Source: an uncultured Saprospiraceae bacterium (GTDB taxonomy: Bacteria; Bacteroidota; Bacteroidia; Chitinophagales; Saprospiraceae). From it: a DNA stretch of 50,889 nucleotides. The translations under genes and the position numbers were made by a program. Each line of letters starts with the position of its first letter. The first letter of the stretch is position 1. The stretch spans positions 1 to 50,889 of the forward strand of contig CALDTZ010000080.1 in NCBI GenBank assembly GCA_937924805.1, written 5' to 3'. Under the pieces are notes generated by a model, which saw only the letters and a list, made by a program, of their open reading frames with translations, was not told where the DNA came from and made no database searches. Shown here piece after piece: positions 16,257 to 26,400 of the stretch.

Positions 16257-18935
16257 TTAGGCTTTTAAAGTTTTATTTCGTTCGTTACCGTACGCTAATA
16301 TATGGTCTATAAAGGTAAAAGGTTTATAACCATTCAAGGCACATTGATGAAAAATCGCTGTGGCAGGTGTCATACCAGGCAATGAATTTATTTCAATTAT
16401 TATAGTTTCAATGGTGTCTTTATTAAATATTCTTACAAATGCATCAATTCGGCAGTAACTATCTACCTCAAGAATTTCTGCTGCTCGCTGTAAATCTGAA
16501 CGTACTTGAGCAGCAATTTTAGTATAATCTGAAGGGGATTTTCCGAATCTAGCTGGCGTAATATTTTGACCCTCTCCAGCCAAAAATTTTTCCTCCAAAC
16601 TTAATATCTCATCTCCAGCTAAAGCTTCGGATGGCTCAAATACTTCGTATTCTACATTGCCTTTTACATATTTTGTGATCATACCCCCTGTTATTTCCAA
16701 AAATTGATCTGCACCTTCTGCGGTTATAAGCGCTTCAGCTAAAACTTGATCTTTTTGTGGAAACTCCTCATTAATTTTTAAATTTAAAACTTGCCTTTCT
16801 TTTAAATTTATAATCTCGTCATCTCTAAATAATGTCTTTATATAAGCGTTTAATTGAGTCTCTGATTTAATTACAGCAACCGCTGAACTACAACCATCAT
16901 CTACTGGTTTTAAAATAAATGGGAATGCTTGAAATTGCATTATTTCTTTGATAAATCCGATTTTATCTTCTAAATAATCTCCTTTAAAAAATAAGCACTG
17001 ATCAGTAACTAAAAAATCATGTTCCTTTAATTTTTGTAATGTAGCATATTTATTGATTGTCATATCTGCACTGTGAGGCAGACTCCCGTTAAACGGAATG
17101 TGTTGATCCAAAAGTAATTTTTGTATTGTGCCATCTTCTCCTGGTCGCCCGTGAAGGGCAATAAAAGCGCGATCGAAATATTTTGATAATGTATTTTTAT
17201 CCAATTTTACGGGCTCTAATACCGTACTTTTTGATCGATATTTATCGATTAAGGTAGATGCTTCCTTTTTAATTGCTTGACTAATTGGATGCACTTCAAA
17301 ATTCAAAATATTTTCATAAATATCATCCGCATTGTCTTTCAGTAAAAGATTTATTGGAATTTGATAAAGATGATAATCATCTTCTGCTTTAGCTAAAAAA
17401 ATGGGTACAGGGGTATATTTTTCGGAACTAGCTAGTTTTTCAAAAATATTACGTCCACTTTCGACGGAGATATGTCTTTCAAATGAATATCCTCCTAAGA
17501 TTACGCCAACTTTTATTTTTTCTTGAGCAACCTCTTTTTGTTTGTCAATAGAACGATCTAACAGGTCAATCAGCGATGTATACTGATTTAGATGTAAACT
17601 ATTACGTTGTCGTTCTGCGAGGGAACTTCGAATAATAAAAGTCAAAAATTGACTTGGATTCCATCCAACTTCAGCTGCTTGATGAAAAAAGAAAGAGGAG
17701 GGTAGCATACCCGATGTAGTATTCGGATCATTAAGAAATATTTCTTTGTCTTTTGTATAGAATCCATCAATCCTAGCATAGGTATCGAATTTTAGAAATT
17801 CGAATAATCGAATGCTTTCATCTTGGATATTTTTAATTTCAGTAATGGGTAAGTCGATTGGTGTTTTCTTCCTACTCAGACCTGGCATATATTTACTTCG
17901 ATAATCATATAGATCAGTACCTTTTACGATTTCTGTTGGAGGTAATGCCACAATTTTTCCTTGCTCATCTCTAAGTACAATACAAGAAAATTCTTTACCA
18001 TGAATATATTGCTCGATGAGAACTTGTGTTTCCGCATCTAATCCTTGTAATATAACATCTGATGTGGCTCCATTCAAATAATGCAGCAATGCTTCAGGAT
18101 GATAAATCTTTTGGCCATTGGCTAAAAGTGGTAACCCTACACTCTCTCTCAAATCCGTAATTTGCCGAATGCGTTGAACTTTAGCTATATCGTCTAGTGA
18201 TTTCCAATTTGCTATCGATATTATTTCTTCAAAGAAAGATTTATTTACTTGAAGAATAAAACTATCCAAGTCGTTTTTATCGAGAATTGAAATACCAATG
18301 GAAGAACCTTGATGGGCAGCTCTAACAACACACGGAAAACCAAGGGTTGATAAAGTTTTGGTATGAAATTTACTATGATTTTCTTGATTCGCCCATTGAT
18401 CTTTTGAAATTAAAAGATATGGTTTCGAAGAAAAATTAACCGTAGGCATCCACTCTTTTTGAACGGTTTTACTTATACCAATTGCACATGGTAGAATACC
18501 ACTACCAGAATAAGGAATTTTAAGAAATTCCAACATCCCTTGAATCATTCCGTCTTCACCTGTAACACCATGCAAGGCTAGAAACGCAAAATCAATTACT
18601 TCTCCGAGCTGATCTAAGCTCACTTTCGTTCCAACAGATGTAATGATTTCATTGATTTTTTTCGAATCTAATTGTTCAATTGATTCTACATAAATTTGAA
18701 AACCATTTGCTGAATGAGGAATTTGATCAACAGGTGGATAAAAATCTCGAATACTCCCTTTATAGATATATTTCCAATCTAATTGAATAATATTATTGAG
18801 ACTATCAATAAAAAGAGGTATTGGCTCAAAAATACTTTTATCTAGGTTGTCGTAAACCGTTCGTCCACCCGCAAAAGAAATCTCTCTTTCTCTTGATGCA
18901 CCCCCGAATAATATGCCTATTTTTATTTTCGTCAT
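16257..18935 (-). CDS. tandem (double) D-alanine-D-alanine ligase
   Basis: This 892-residue protein is made of two Ddl-type ATP-grasp modules; normal Ddl is about 300-370 residues. Module 1 (about 1-445) has GILFGGASREREIS, ALHGVTGEDGMIQGMLEF, AAHQGSSIGIS and the omega-loop YDYRSKY (343-349). However, its metal-binding Glu position reads NDPNTTSGM (Asp403, Asn405) and the ATP-site Lys is replaced in VVRAAHQGS. Module 2 (about 473-892) has GVILGGYSFERHIS, ALHGRPGEDGTIQKLLLD, ILKPVDDGCSS (Lys676), CRIDAF (Asp831) and IIIEINSLPGMTP (Glu848, Asn850), so its metal site is intact, but it lacks YDYxxKY. Ddl joins two D-Ala for peptidoglycan. If this is the cell's main ligase, the modules may have divided the work; alternatively only one is active. 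It is the first gene of an operon with PASTA and rhodanese genes. Confidence 0.88.
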   Translation of the reverse strand: MTKIKIGILFGGASREREISFAGGRTVYDNLDKSIFEPIPLFIDSLNNIIQLDWKYIYKGSIRDFYPPVDQIPHSANGFQIYVESIEQLDSKKINEIITSVGTKVSLDQLGEVIDFAFLALHGVTGEDGMIQGMLEFLKIPYSGSGILPCAIGISKTVQKEWMPTVNFSSKPYLLISKDQWANQENHSKFHTKTLSTLGFPCVVRAAHQGSSIGISILDKNDLDSFILQVNKSFFEEIISIANWKSLDDIAKVQRIRQITDLRESVGLPLLANGQKIYHPEALLHYLNGATSDVILQGLDAETQVLIEQYIHGKEFSCIVLRDEQGKIVALPPTEIVKGTDLYDYRSKYMPGLSRKKTPIDLPITEIKNIQDESIRLFEFLKFDTYARIDGFYTKDKEIFLNDPNTTSGMLPSSFFFHQAAEVGWNPSQFLTFIIRSSLAERQRNSLHLNQYTSLIDLLDRSIDKQKEVAQEKIKVGVILGGYSFERHISVESGRNIFEKLASSEKYTPVPIFLAKAEDDYHLYQIPINLLLKDNADDIYENILNFEVHPISQAIKKEASTLIDKYRSKSTVLEPVKLDKNTLSKYFDRAFIALHGRPGEDGTIQKLLLDQHIPFNGSLPHSADMTINKYATLQKLKEHDFLVTDQCLFFKGDYLEDKIGFIKEIMQFQAFPFILKPVDDGCSSAVAVIKSETQLNAYIKTLFRDDEIINLKERQVLNLKINEEFPQKDQVLAEALITAEGADQFLEITGGMITKYVKGNVEYEVFEPSEALAGDEILSLEEKFLAGEGQNITPARFGKSPSDYTKIAAQVRSDLQRAAEILEVDSYCRIDAFVRIFNKDTIETIIIEINSLPGMTPATAIFHQCALNGYKPFTFIDHILAYGNERNKTLKA

Positions 18936-19001
18936 CTTAGCAAGCGATTTACAATGTCAACCGGATTTTATTTTTTTATAAAAAAAAGATCCTTCCATTA
19001 T

Positions 19002-19009
19002 CAAAAGTA
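19002..19009 (-). promoter_or_regulatory. possible -7 promoter box for the double ligase operon
   Basis: On the minus strand the sequence TACTTTTG fits the Bacteroidota -7 consensus TAnnTTTG. It lies 66 bases upstream of the ligase ATG at 18935. I do not see a good -33 TTG at the usual distance, so support is limited to the -7 element. Confidence 0.35.
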
Positions 19010-19072
19010 ATATTATAAAAATGTTTAAACTATATTTTAGCCTTGTAAAACGATTTACACTCAAAAGCTATT

Positions 19073-20368
19073 ATGTTAAATAAAGAGATATTACGATTAG
19101 CCATACCAAATATATTGAGTAATATTTCTGTTCCACTGATTTCTACAGTTGATACAATCTTGATGGGAAATCTTTCTGCTTTACATCTTGGAGCTGTTGG
19201 AATGGGAGCTATGGTTTTTAATTTTATTTATTGGAATTTTGGTTTTCTTAGGATGGGGACAACAGGCATTACAGCTCAAGCTTTTGGTGAAGAAAATCAT
19301 GAAAAAATGATCGATACTTGCTTAAGAGCTTGTATAACGGCAATTATTATTGCGTTGCTTATCATTGTTTTTTCTATTCCAATAGCTACGTCTAGTTTTT
19401 GGGCAATGAATGTGCAATCAAGTCAATATGAACTCATCTGGAACTATTTTTTTATTCGATTATGGGCGGCACCTGCTAGCTTGTTATTATATGCTATTTC
19501 AGGATGGTATTTTGGTCTTCAAGATTCTATATCACCACTAAAAATAACCCTTGTTGTAAATGTTTTAAATATTATTGTTAGTTACTTTTTTGTGGTTCAT
19601 TTAGGATATGGACTGCAAGGTGTTGCTTGGGGGACTGTAATTGCACAATATGTAGGACTGGCAGTTGCAATCTCAATTTTATTTTCCAAATACAAATCGA
19701 AACTTCAATTTGTAGATTTTTCTAGGGTTTGGAAAAAAAGTGAGTTTTTTAGGTTTTTACAAATCAATAGAGATATTTTCTTCCGAACTATTTGTTTGAC
19801 TACTGCATTCTTCTTTTTTTACAGCCAAAGTTCGAAGGGGGGTGAAATTATTTTAGCTGTCAATGTAATTTTAATTCAATTACTAAACTGGATGTCCTAT
19901 GGAATTGACGGGTTTGCATTTGCATCTGAAAGTCTTGTTGGTAAATATATTGGTGCTAAAAAATTAGGAATGGTCAATAAGGCAATTAATTATACCATGT
20001 TATGGGGTTTTTGCTTTGCAATTATATATTCCTTAGTATTTTATTTTGGTTATGATTCGATTGTAATGGCTTTTAATGGACAACCTGAAGTATTATTATT
20101 AAGTCAAGATTTTAAATTGTTAATGGTGCTATTGCCGATTGTTGCTTTTGGTAGTTATATGTGGGATGGTATTTATGTAGGATTAACGGCATCAAAAGCA
20201 ATGAGAAACTCTATGTTTATTTCTTTTATTGCTTATATGAGTGTTTTCTATTTCTTAATGGAAACGTATCCACAACATGCTATTTGGATAGCGATGATGG
20301 TATTTTTAGGAATACGAAGTTTAATTCAATGGATGTTATATAAAAAGTATCAAACAAAACTTTCCTGA
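19073..20368 (+). CDS. MATE family efflux transporter (DinF-like)
   Basis: The product is 431 residues with about twelve hydrophobic segments. It opens LNKEILRLAIPNILSNISVP, with the typical MATE N-terminal pattern 'I-L-x-L-A-I-P-x-I-h-x-x-h-x-x-P-L' and then VDTILMGNLSALHLGAVGMG. GFLRMGTTGITAQAFGEEN is the conserved cytoplasmic-loop motif of the family, and the second half repeats the fold with GIDGFAFASESLVGKYIGAK, where MATE proteins have the matching 'G-h-x-x-A-x-x-x-h-h-G-x-x-h-G' motif. MATE transporters export organic cations or drugs using Na+ or H+ gradients; this sequence suggests the DinF branch. The gene is divergent from the ligase operon and ends 4 bases before the convergent Omp85-type gene. 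Confidence 0.92.
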   Translation: MLNKEILRLAIPNILSNISVPLISTVDTILMGNLSALHLGAVGMGAMVFNFIYWNFGFLRMGTTGITAQAFGEENHEKMIDTCLRACITAIIIALLIIVFSIPIATSSFWAMNVQSSQYELIWNYFFIRLWAAPASLLLYAISGWYFGLQDSISPLKITLVVNVLNIIVSYFFVVHLGYGLQGVAWGTVIAQYVGLAVAISILFSKYKSKLQFVDFSRVWKKSEFFRFLQINRDIFFRTICLTTAFFFFYSQSSKGGEIILAVNVILIQLLNWMSYGIDGFAFASESLVGKYIGAKKLGMVNKAINYTMLWGFCFAIIYSLVFYFGYDSIVMAFNGQPEVLLLSQDFKLLMVLLPIVAFGSYMWDGIYVGLTASKAMRNSMFISFIAYMSVFYFLMETYPQHAIWIAMMVFLGIRSLIQWMLYKKYQTKLS

Positions 20369-20372
20369 CACG

Positions 20373-22154
20373 TTAAAAAAGGCTATTAAATCCTATGTGA
20401 ACTTTAGGTCTACTTAAGTCAAATGCTTGCGTATTTAGCCTACCAACAGCGAGGGATAGATTTAAAATTCCAGCTCTTGTTTCAAAACTTAATCCGCCAC
20501 CAAATCCGAGCGTATTATTCCATGTCTTTTCTTGGTTTTGGAAGAAAGAAAAATCAATAAAAGGCAAAGATAGATAAGCATTTTCAGCCAACAATAGCCG
20601 ATATTCTAAGGTAAAGAGACTGTAGAATGGAGAAAAGAAAGACTCCTCATCAAACCCTCTCAAATTTTGATTTCCACCAAGTCGAAAGAGTTCATTACGT
20701 ACAGCATTACCTGGAATGAATTTATAAGCAAATGTTCCTTTTGTAAGGATAGTACTTCTTTTTTTTATGGGTAAAAAATAGGAAACATGTAGCTGGTTTT
20801 GAAGGGATACTTTAGACCCCTCAATGGCTTCATATTGAATATCATAGTCTCGCTCATTCGTACTTAAAGCCAATAGCTGTGTATTGGGGATTATTTTCCT
20901 AAGATTTATAGAACTAAAAGCATAAATTTTCCATCCTGCTCTTGGATTAAAAATATAATCGAGGTTATTCCAATCAAAAGAAAATCCTAATCCATTCGAT
21001 GTAAAATCCAAAATGTCAGGTAGTTTATTATTTAATGTTTCTGGGTCAATTTCAATGAGTCTAGAACTTTGGAAAAGGCCCATTATTTTGAATGTATTAG
21101 AATTTTCTAATGGAAAAACTAAACCGACATCACCTTGGACATCATAATATTCAAATGCTCGTCTGAAGTAATCAAAGTTTACGTCAAAACCTAAGGGTAG
21201 ATTGAGCGGATATAGAATGTCAAAACCTAAATGAAGTGTTTGATGTTCGGGGCGTAATCGTTCAAACGAAAACATAAAAGTTTCACCAAAACCAAACTTG
21301 TTTTGTAAATCAGCTTTGATATCAAAAGATAAAAATAGATTTCGATCATCTATTTCTTCTGTTGGAATTATTCCAAAAATTAGATCAAACCGACTTGTAT
21401 TTCGTGGTTTCAATTTGAGGTGCATGGTCGCCCATTTTTCATAAACAGTAATTTCTGGAGATTCTTCGAGTTCAATAAACTTTAAACCTCGAAGTCTTTT
21501 TTCTACCTTTTTGATTTTGCTAAGGTTAAAAATGGAATAAGGCTCAATATTGAGATAATTATGAATAAATGTTTTTTTGATGTTAGCGGAACCCAATATT
21601 CTTATACTATCAAAAACCATTTCTTTACCTACATTAAGATTCCAATGACCTTTGATTGCCTCTTGCGGTAAATGCACACTATCAAGCGTTAATGAAACAT
21701 AAGGAAAACCATTATTACTATAATAATTTAAAATTTTTTCAATGGTGGTCTTAGATCGCTTAGGATGATAATCGGACGTTAGTTCAGAAGATCTGATCTT
21801 TAGTTCTTTTAACAAAGGTGAAGGGATATTGCCTAGCGTTATTGAGTCAGTATGATATTTTGATCCAACATATAAAAGTACATGTAGGGTGCTGTCAATG
21901 ATTTGAGCCTTATCAATACTTGCAGCAAAGTAGTTATTGTCAAAAAGATGATCGATTACCCCCAAAGCCATTTGGTGACAATCAAGACTATCCGTACAAT
22001 CACCATTCAAATCTATTTTTGATACTTTATTAGTCGTTTCAATCGCATATGACCATTGGGCTAGCCCTAAAAACGGAAATAAGCAAAGTGCCAATATGGT
22101 AAAACATATCTTGAGCTCTTTAATTAATATGTACTTTTGAAAAGTGACAGACAT
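20373..22154 (-). CDS. Omp85/BamA-like outer membrane protein with POTRA-like region
   Basis: This 593-residue protein has a signal peptide (about 17-32, FTILALCLFPFLGLAQ). Residues about 55-245 look like two or three POTRA-type units: NYYSNNGFPYVSLTLDSVHL and MVFDSIRILGSANIKKTFIH are the usual 'G-Y-x-x-A-x-h' and 'h-G-N-x-x-h-x' landmarks. From about 250 to 593 it is a beta-barrel with alternating strands, including FRLGGNQNLRGFDEESFFSP (the conserved R-G-F/Y-x-x-E region of Omp85 lid loops) and the end LSLAVGRLNTQAFDLSRPKV and HIGFNSLF, with a terminal aromatic residue as in OMPs. It could assist insertion or export of outer-membrane proteins or lipids (TamA-like); it is shorter than the main BamA, so it is probably an accessory member. 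It is divergent from hemW, only 41 bases apart. Confidence 0.85.
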   Translation of the reverse strand: MSVTFQKYILIKELKICFTILALCLFPFLGLAQWSYAIETTNKVSKIDLNGDCTDSLDCHQMALGVIDHLFDNNYFAASIDKAQIIDSTLHVLLYVGSKYHTDSITLGNIPSPLLKELKIRSSELTSDYHPKRSKTTIEKILNYYSNNGFPYVSLTLDSVHLPQEAIKGHWNLNVGKEMVFDSIRILGSANIKKTFIHNYLNIEPYSIFNLSKIKKVEKRLRGLKFIELEESPEITVYEKWATMHLKLKPRNTSRFDLIFGIIPTEEIDDRNLFLSFDIKADLQNKFGFGETFMFSFERLRPEHQTLHLGFDILYPLNLPLGFDVNFDYFRRAFEYYDVQGDVGLVFPLENSNTFKIMGLFQSSRLIEIDPETLNNKLPDILDFTSNGLGFSFDWNNLDYIFNPRAGWKIYAFSSINLRKIIPNTQLLALSTNERDYDIQYEAIEGSKVSLQNQLHVSYFLPIKKRSTILTKGTFAYKFIPGNAVRNELFRLGGNQNLRGFDEESFFSPFYSLFTLEYRLLLAENAYLSLPFIDFSFFQNQEKTWNNTLGFGGGLSFETRAGILNLSLAVGRLNTQAFDLSRPKVHIGFNSLF

Positions 22155-22195
22155 TCAATAAAATTACAAGAAAAGAAGCATTATCTTTTTAATCA

Positions 22196-23347
22196 ATGAT
22201 CAAACTAGGATTAAATAACGAAGCAGGAATATATATTCATATACCATTTTGTAAACAAGCATGTAATTATTGCAATTTTCATTTTTCGACGTCACTATCT
22301 TATCGAGAAAGAATGGTTACTTGTTTGATTAAAGAATTGGAAATTCAGAAAGATTTCCTCAAAGGAAAATTGATACGATCTATCTATTTTGGCGGAGGGA
22401 CTCCTTCTGTACTTAATAAAGAAGAAGTGGCGCTAATATTAGCGACTATTTACCAATTTTATACGATTAAATTAGATGTTGAAATCACCCTAGAAGCTAA
22501 TCCTGATGATATTGATAATGATGTTTTGTCAGCATGGTACAATGGAGGTGTAAATCGGTTGTCCGTAGGTATTCAATCGATACATGATGAAGAGCTTATT
22601 TGGATGAATAGAGCTCATAGCCATATTGAATCTGTGAAAACGATGGAAGCAATCCAGTCTTCTTTGTTTTCGAATTATTCATTGGATTTAATTTTTGGAA
22701 GTAGTCTCAGTTCTGAATCTCGATGGATGGAAGGACTTCAATGGGTCATTGCACAAAACCCAAACCATATATCATGTTACAACTTAACGGTAGAACCCGG
22801 GACTGCTTTGTTTCATCAAGTCAAATCGGGAAAATCAACAAGTCCAGACATGGGACTTTCAGAAAAATTATTCAAAACTACCCATGAATTTTTAACGGAT
22901 CATGGATATGATCATTACGAGATATCGAGTTATGGAAAACCTGGTTTTGAATCGGTACACAATACAGGTTATTGGTTTAATATTCCTTATTTGGGAATTG
23001 GGCCTGGAGCACATTCGTATAAAAATGGAAATCGATATTGGAATATCACCAATAATGCGTCTTATATGACGGATATTCAAAAAGGAGAAGTTCCACTTAC
23101 AAAGGAAGTATTGGGTATACATGATCAATTTAATGAAGCTCTTATGTTGGGGTTTAGAACCAAATGGGGCGTAGCAAAAACGAGTGTAGAATCATTTGAA
23201 TCAAAGGGAATTAGGTATGATAAGAAATCCTTAAAAAGTTGGATTGAAGAAGGATATATCATTGATGGAAAGACACATTTTATTTTAAGTATGAAAGGTA
23301 CTTTGATTGCAGATAAAATAAGTGCTAGCTTATTTGCTGAAGAATAA
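22196..23347 (+). CDS. hemW: radical SAM heme chaperone HemW
   Basis: This 383-residue cytoplasmic protein is a radical SAM enzyme. The iron-sulfur cluster motif is IPFCKQACNYCNF (Cys19, Cys23, Cys26). Next come IRSIYFGGGTPSVL, LEANPDD, VNRLSVGIQSIHDEEL and DLIFGSS, which are the shared HemN/HemW landmarks, then YEISSYGKPG and NTGYWFNIPYLGIGPGAHSY. A C-terminal HemN_C-type winged segment runs from about 300 (EALMLGFRTKWGV). It lacks the N-terminal extension of genuine oxygen-independent coproporphyrinogen oxidase HemN, which makes the HemW heme-chaperone assignment the better one. HemW carries heme to respiratory or other hemoproteins. It is divergent from the Omp85-type gene and is followed 131 bases later by the thermolysin-like peptidase gene. 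Confidence 0.9.
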   Translation: MIKLGLNNEAGIYIHIPFCKQACNYCNFHFSTSLSYRERMVTCLIKELEIQKDFLKGKLIRSIYFGGGTPSVLNKEEVALILATIYQFYTIKLDVEITLEANPDDIDNDVLSAWYNGGVNRLSVGIQSIHDEELIWMNRAHSHIESVKTMEAIQSSLFSNYSLDLIFGSSLSSESRWMEGLQWVIAQNPNHISCYNLTVEPGTALFHQVKSGKSTSPDMGLSEKLFKTTHEFLTDHGYDHYEISSYGKPGFESVHNTGYWFNIPYLGIGPGAHSYKNGNRYWNITNNASYMTDIQKGEVPLTKEVLGIHDQFNEALMLGFRTKWGVAKTSVESFESKGIRYDKKSLKSWIEEGYIIDGKTHFILSMKGTLIADKISASLFAEE

Positions 23348-23385
23348 TTAAAAGAAAAGCAACGAAAATCATTTTTCGCGACATT

Positions 23386-23464
23386 ACTTAAGTGTAAGAA
23401 ATAGTTATCGATGCTTTTAGTGATTATCTGCATAGATTCAAAAAAAATAACTTAACTTAAGTTA
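23386..23464. promoter_or_regulatory. two CTTAAG-centred palindromes upstream of the M4 peptidase gene
   Basis: ACTTAAGT (23386-23393) and the longer TAACTTAAGTTA (23453-23464) share the core ACTTAAGT and lie 69 bases apart, centre to centre, in the 131-base gap before the peptidase ATG at 23479. They could be a paired operator. In AT-rich DNA such palindromes also occur by chance, so this is a weak call. Confidence 0.25.
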
Positions 23465-23478
23465 CAAATCAACGTTCC

Positions 23479-26400
23479 ATGAAGAATATATATCTATCTT
23501 TTTTAATCGTTTTTCCTTTTTTCTGTCTCAATGCACAATTGAGTTTGCAAACCAATAAAGCTGAAGCCAATGCATGGCAACATTTTGAATCGTCCGATTT
23601 GTCGATCGATGCTTTTTTTGAAAAAGAACAAATTAACTTAGGTATAGATAAACATTCTAAATTTAGGCAATCATTACGATCAGAAGGCAAAAATGGATAT
23701 GTACACTATAGGTTTAAACAATCTTATAAAGGAGTGCCTGTATTTGGAGGGAGCTATAATCTTCATGAAAAAAACGGGAAATTAGTGACCGCAAATGGTC
23801 GCTATGCTTCTTTAAAAGATAAAAGTATTGTACCAACGATTAGTTCAGATTTAGTAATCCATACCGCTAAGGAAAAAATGAGAAATGAAAAATCAGCAAG
23901 TGAAAGTGTTGGCACTCAAAAAAATATTTCGATTGTTGATGAACCTACATTAATATTTATAGATAAAGCTTTTCCAAAGTTTTCAAATTCTACCTTATTA
24001 GCATGGCAGGTTGATGTTATTTGCGAAAAACCCTATGATAAACAGCGTTTTATTTTTGATGCACACAATGGAACCCTTCTAACAAAATTACCTTTAATAC
24101 ATGCTTCTTCTGTTCCAGGGACAGGAAAAAGCACGTATTACGGGATTCAAGATATTGTTGTGGATTCTGTAGCTCCAAATGAATTTACATTATTTGACGA
24201 TACACGTGGACAAGGTATTACCACTTTTAATGATGGGATGGTACCTTTTGTAAGTTCAAGTTCAAATTTTGATTATTCCAATGAAAAAAATGGTGGAGCA
24301 GCTGTAGATGCCCATTATTGTACGGAAAAATTTTACGATATGATGCTTGAAAAATTAGGTTGGGACGGACTAGATGATTTGGGTTTATCAATGAATCCAG
24401 TCGTACATTTAGGTGGAGGAGTTGATTATGTAAATGCTTTTTGGAATGGACAAAATGCGTTCTTTGGTGATGGGAGTTGCAATCATGGTCCATTGACAAC
24501 GCTTACAGTAGTTGGTCATGAATTTATGCATGGGATAACAGATTATACTTCCAATTTAATTTATAGTGATGAATCGGGGGCTATCAATGAAAGTATGTCC
24601 GATATTTTTGGAAAGAGTTTAGAATATTTTGAAGATTCTGACAATTTTACTTGGTACATCGGTGATCGATTTATTGAAACGGATTTAGTAGAGCCTTTCC
24701 GTTCTATGGAAGATCCTAATATGTTTTCTCACCCTAAATATTATGGAGGAGAATTTTGGTTTGATGGAGGAGGTGTCCATACAAATAGTTCCATAGGTAA
24801 TCACTGGTTTTATCTACTTGCATCGGGACAGAATGGAACAAATGAAGTAGGTTACAACTACAATATTGAAGGTTTAGGTATAGAAAAAGCAATGCTTGTT
24901 GCTTGGGGAAGTCAACGTGATTATTTAGTAGAGTCAAGCAATTATAGAGATTTTTTTGAATCAAGTTTGTTAGTAGCAGAAGAGTTGTTTGGAGCAAACT
25001 CAAGTGAATATGACGATGTGGTTGAAGCTTGGAAAGCGGTGGGTTTATTTGATGACAATACGAATGAGCCTATTATTGATTTAAGCATCACAGTAGAAGA
25101 TAATGTAGTTAATACTTGTGTACTTGAAGATTTTTTCACAGTTGAATTGTTGTTAAGGAATACTGGAAATACAGATTTTATACCTACTGGAAATGAATTT
25201 GTCAATTTACAATATCAAAGTTCAAATGGTTCAGAATTGAAGCAAATAGAAATCACAGAAAGTTTAAGTCCAGGTGAGCAAACCGTGGTTATTGTTGAAG
25301 GTTTTTTCTATTTGGATGAAATAGCTAATTATTTTTTAAATTTCGACATTACAATTATTGATGATGTTTTTAGCAATAATAATGGATATTTATTTGCATC
25401 AAATGGAATTTCATCAGATCCGGATTTAGAACTTAGAGCTTATTTTGATGAGGCTTCGTGTTTTAGTTCTGTTATTGATTTTACGTTTTATGTTGAGAAT
25501 AGTAGTTGTTCTGATTTTCCTCTTGATACACCTTTTCAGATTGAAATAAAAGACGATTTAGAAAATGTGATATATACATTAGATACAGTTTTTACCTTTG
25601 ATATACCTCAAAATTTTACAGTTGGAATTAACAAATCAATTGATTTAGGTTTTACAGAAAGCGGCCCAATTTCAGTTGAATTGCTCTATCCTGATGACAG
25701 CAACCTTAGCAACAACAATTTTACAGGAGTTATTCAACTTGCAGATGAATCGATCAATTCAGAATATTATAATGATGTAGAAAGTTTTAATGATTTATCC
25801 GGAAGTTTAAATTTGACGACGTATAGTGGTGATAATTTCTATACCTATCAAAATGATAACTACCTAGTTTCAACAGGATTAAACCCTATTAATTTAACTA
25901 ATCTGTGCCCTAAAGCGGAGGAAAATTTCGATGGTGATTTGGCCTATGGAAATGTAAATACGATCGTGAGTAGTTGTCTAGATTTACAAGGAATGCAGGG
26001 TCCCACTTTAGCTTTTGATTTGGTACAATTTAGTAATGAGAATTTCCCTTTTGAGCAATATTCAGAAATTTCCAGCATGATGAAAGTAAGTTGGGTGGGC
26101 ACGGATTCAGGTGAAGTCTACATTACAAACCAAGAGGAGGGAAGTGTCGTCCACCATGATTATTTATTACCTTCAGATTTTGTAGGTGAATTGATTTTTG
26201 AGTTTTTTACGAATACTGGAGTTGATATAAATGATTCTGATTTTCTAGCCTATGATGTTGTATTATTAGACGATATAGAAATCTACAGTGACCCGACAAA
26301 TACCGAGGACTTACGAAGTGAAAGCGTAGCAATTTTCCCGAATCCGGTTCGTGAAGCATTGACCATTAAGTCTGATATTAAAATTGATAATATCCAGATA

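Noticed and set aside
22892..23690. Minus-strand open frames overlapping hemW and the M4 gene start
   Set aside because: They are antisense to well-supported genes and lack recognisable features.
24227..25205. Minus-strand open frames opposite the M4 catalytic domain
   Set aside because: Low-complexity His/Leu translations antisense to a conserved metallopeptidase domain.
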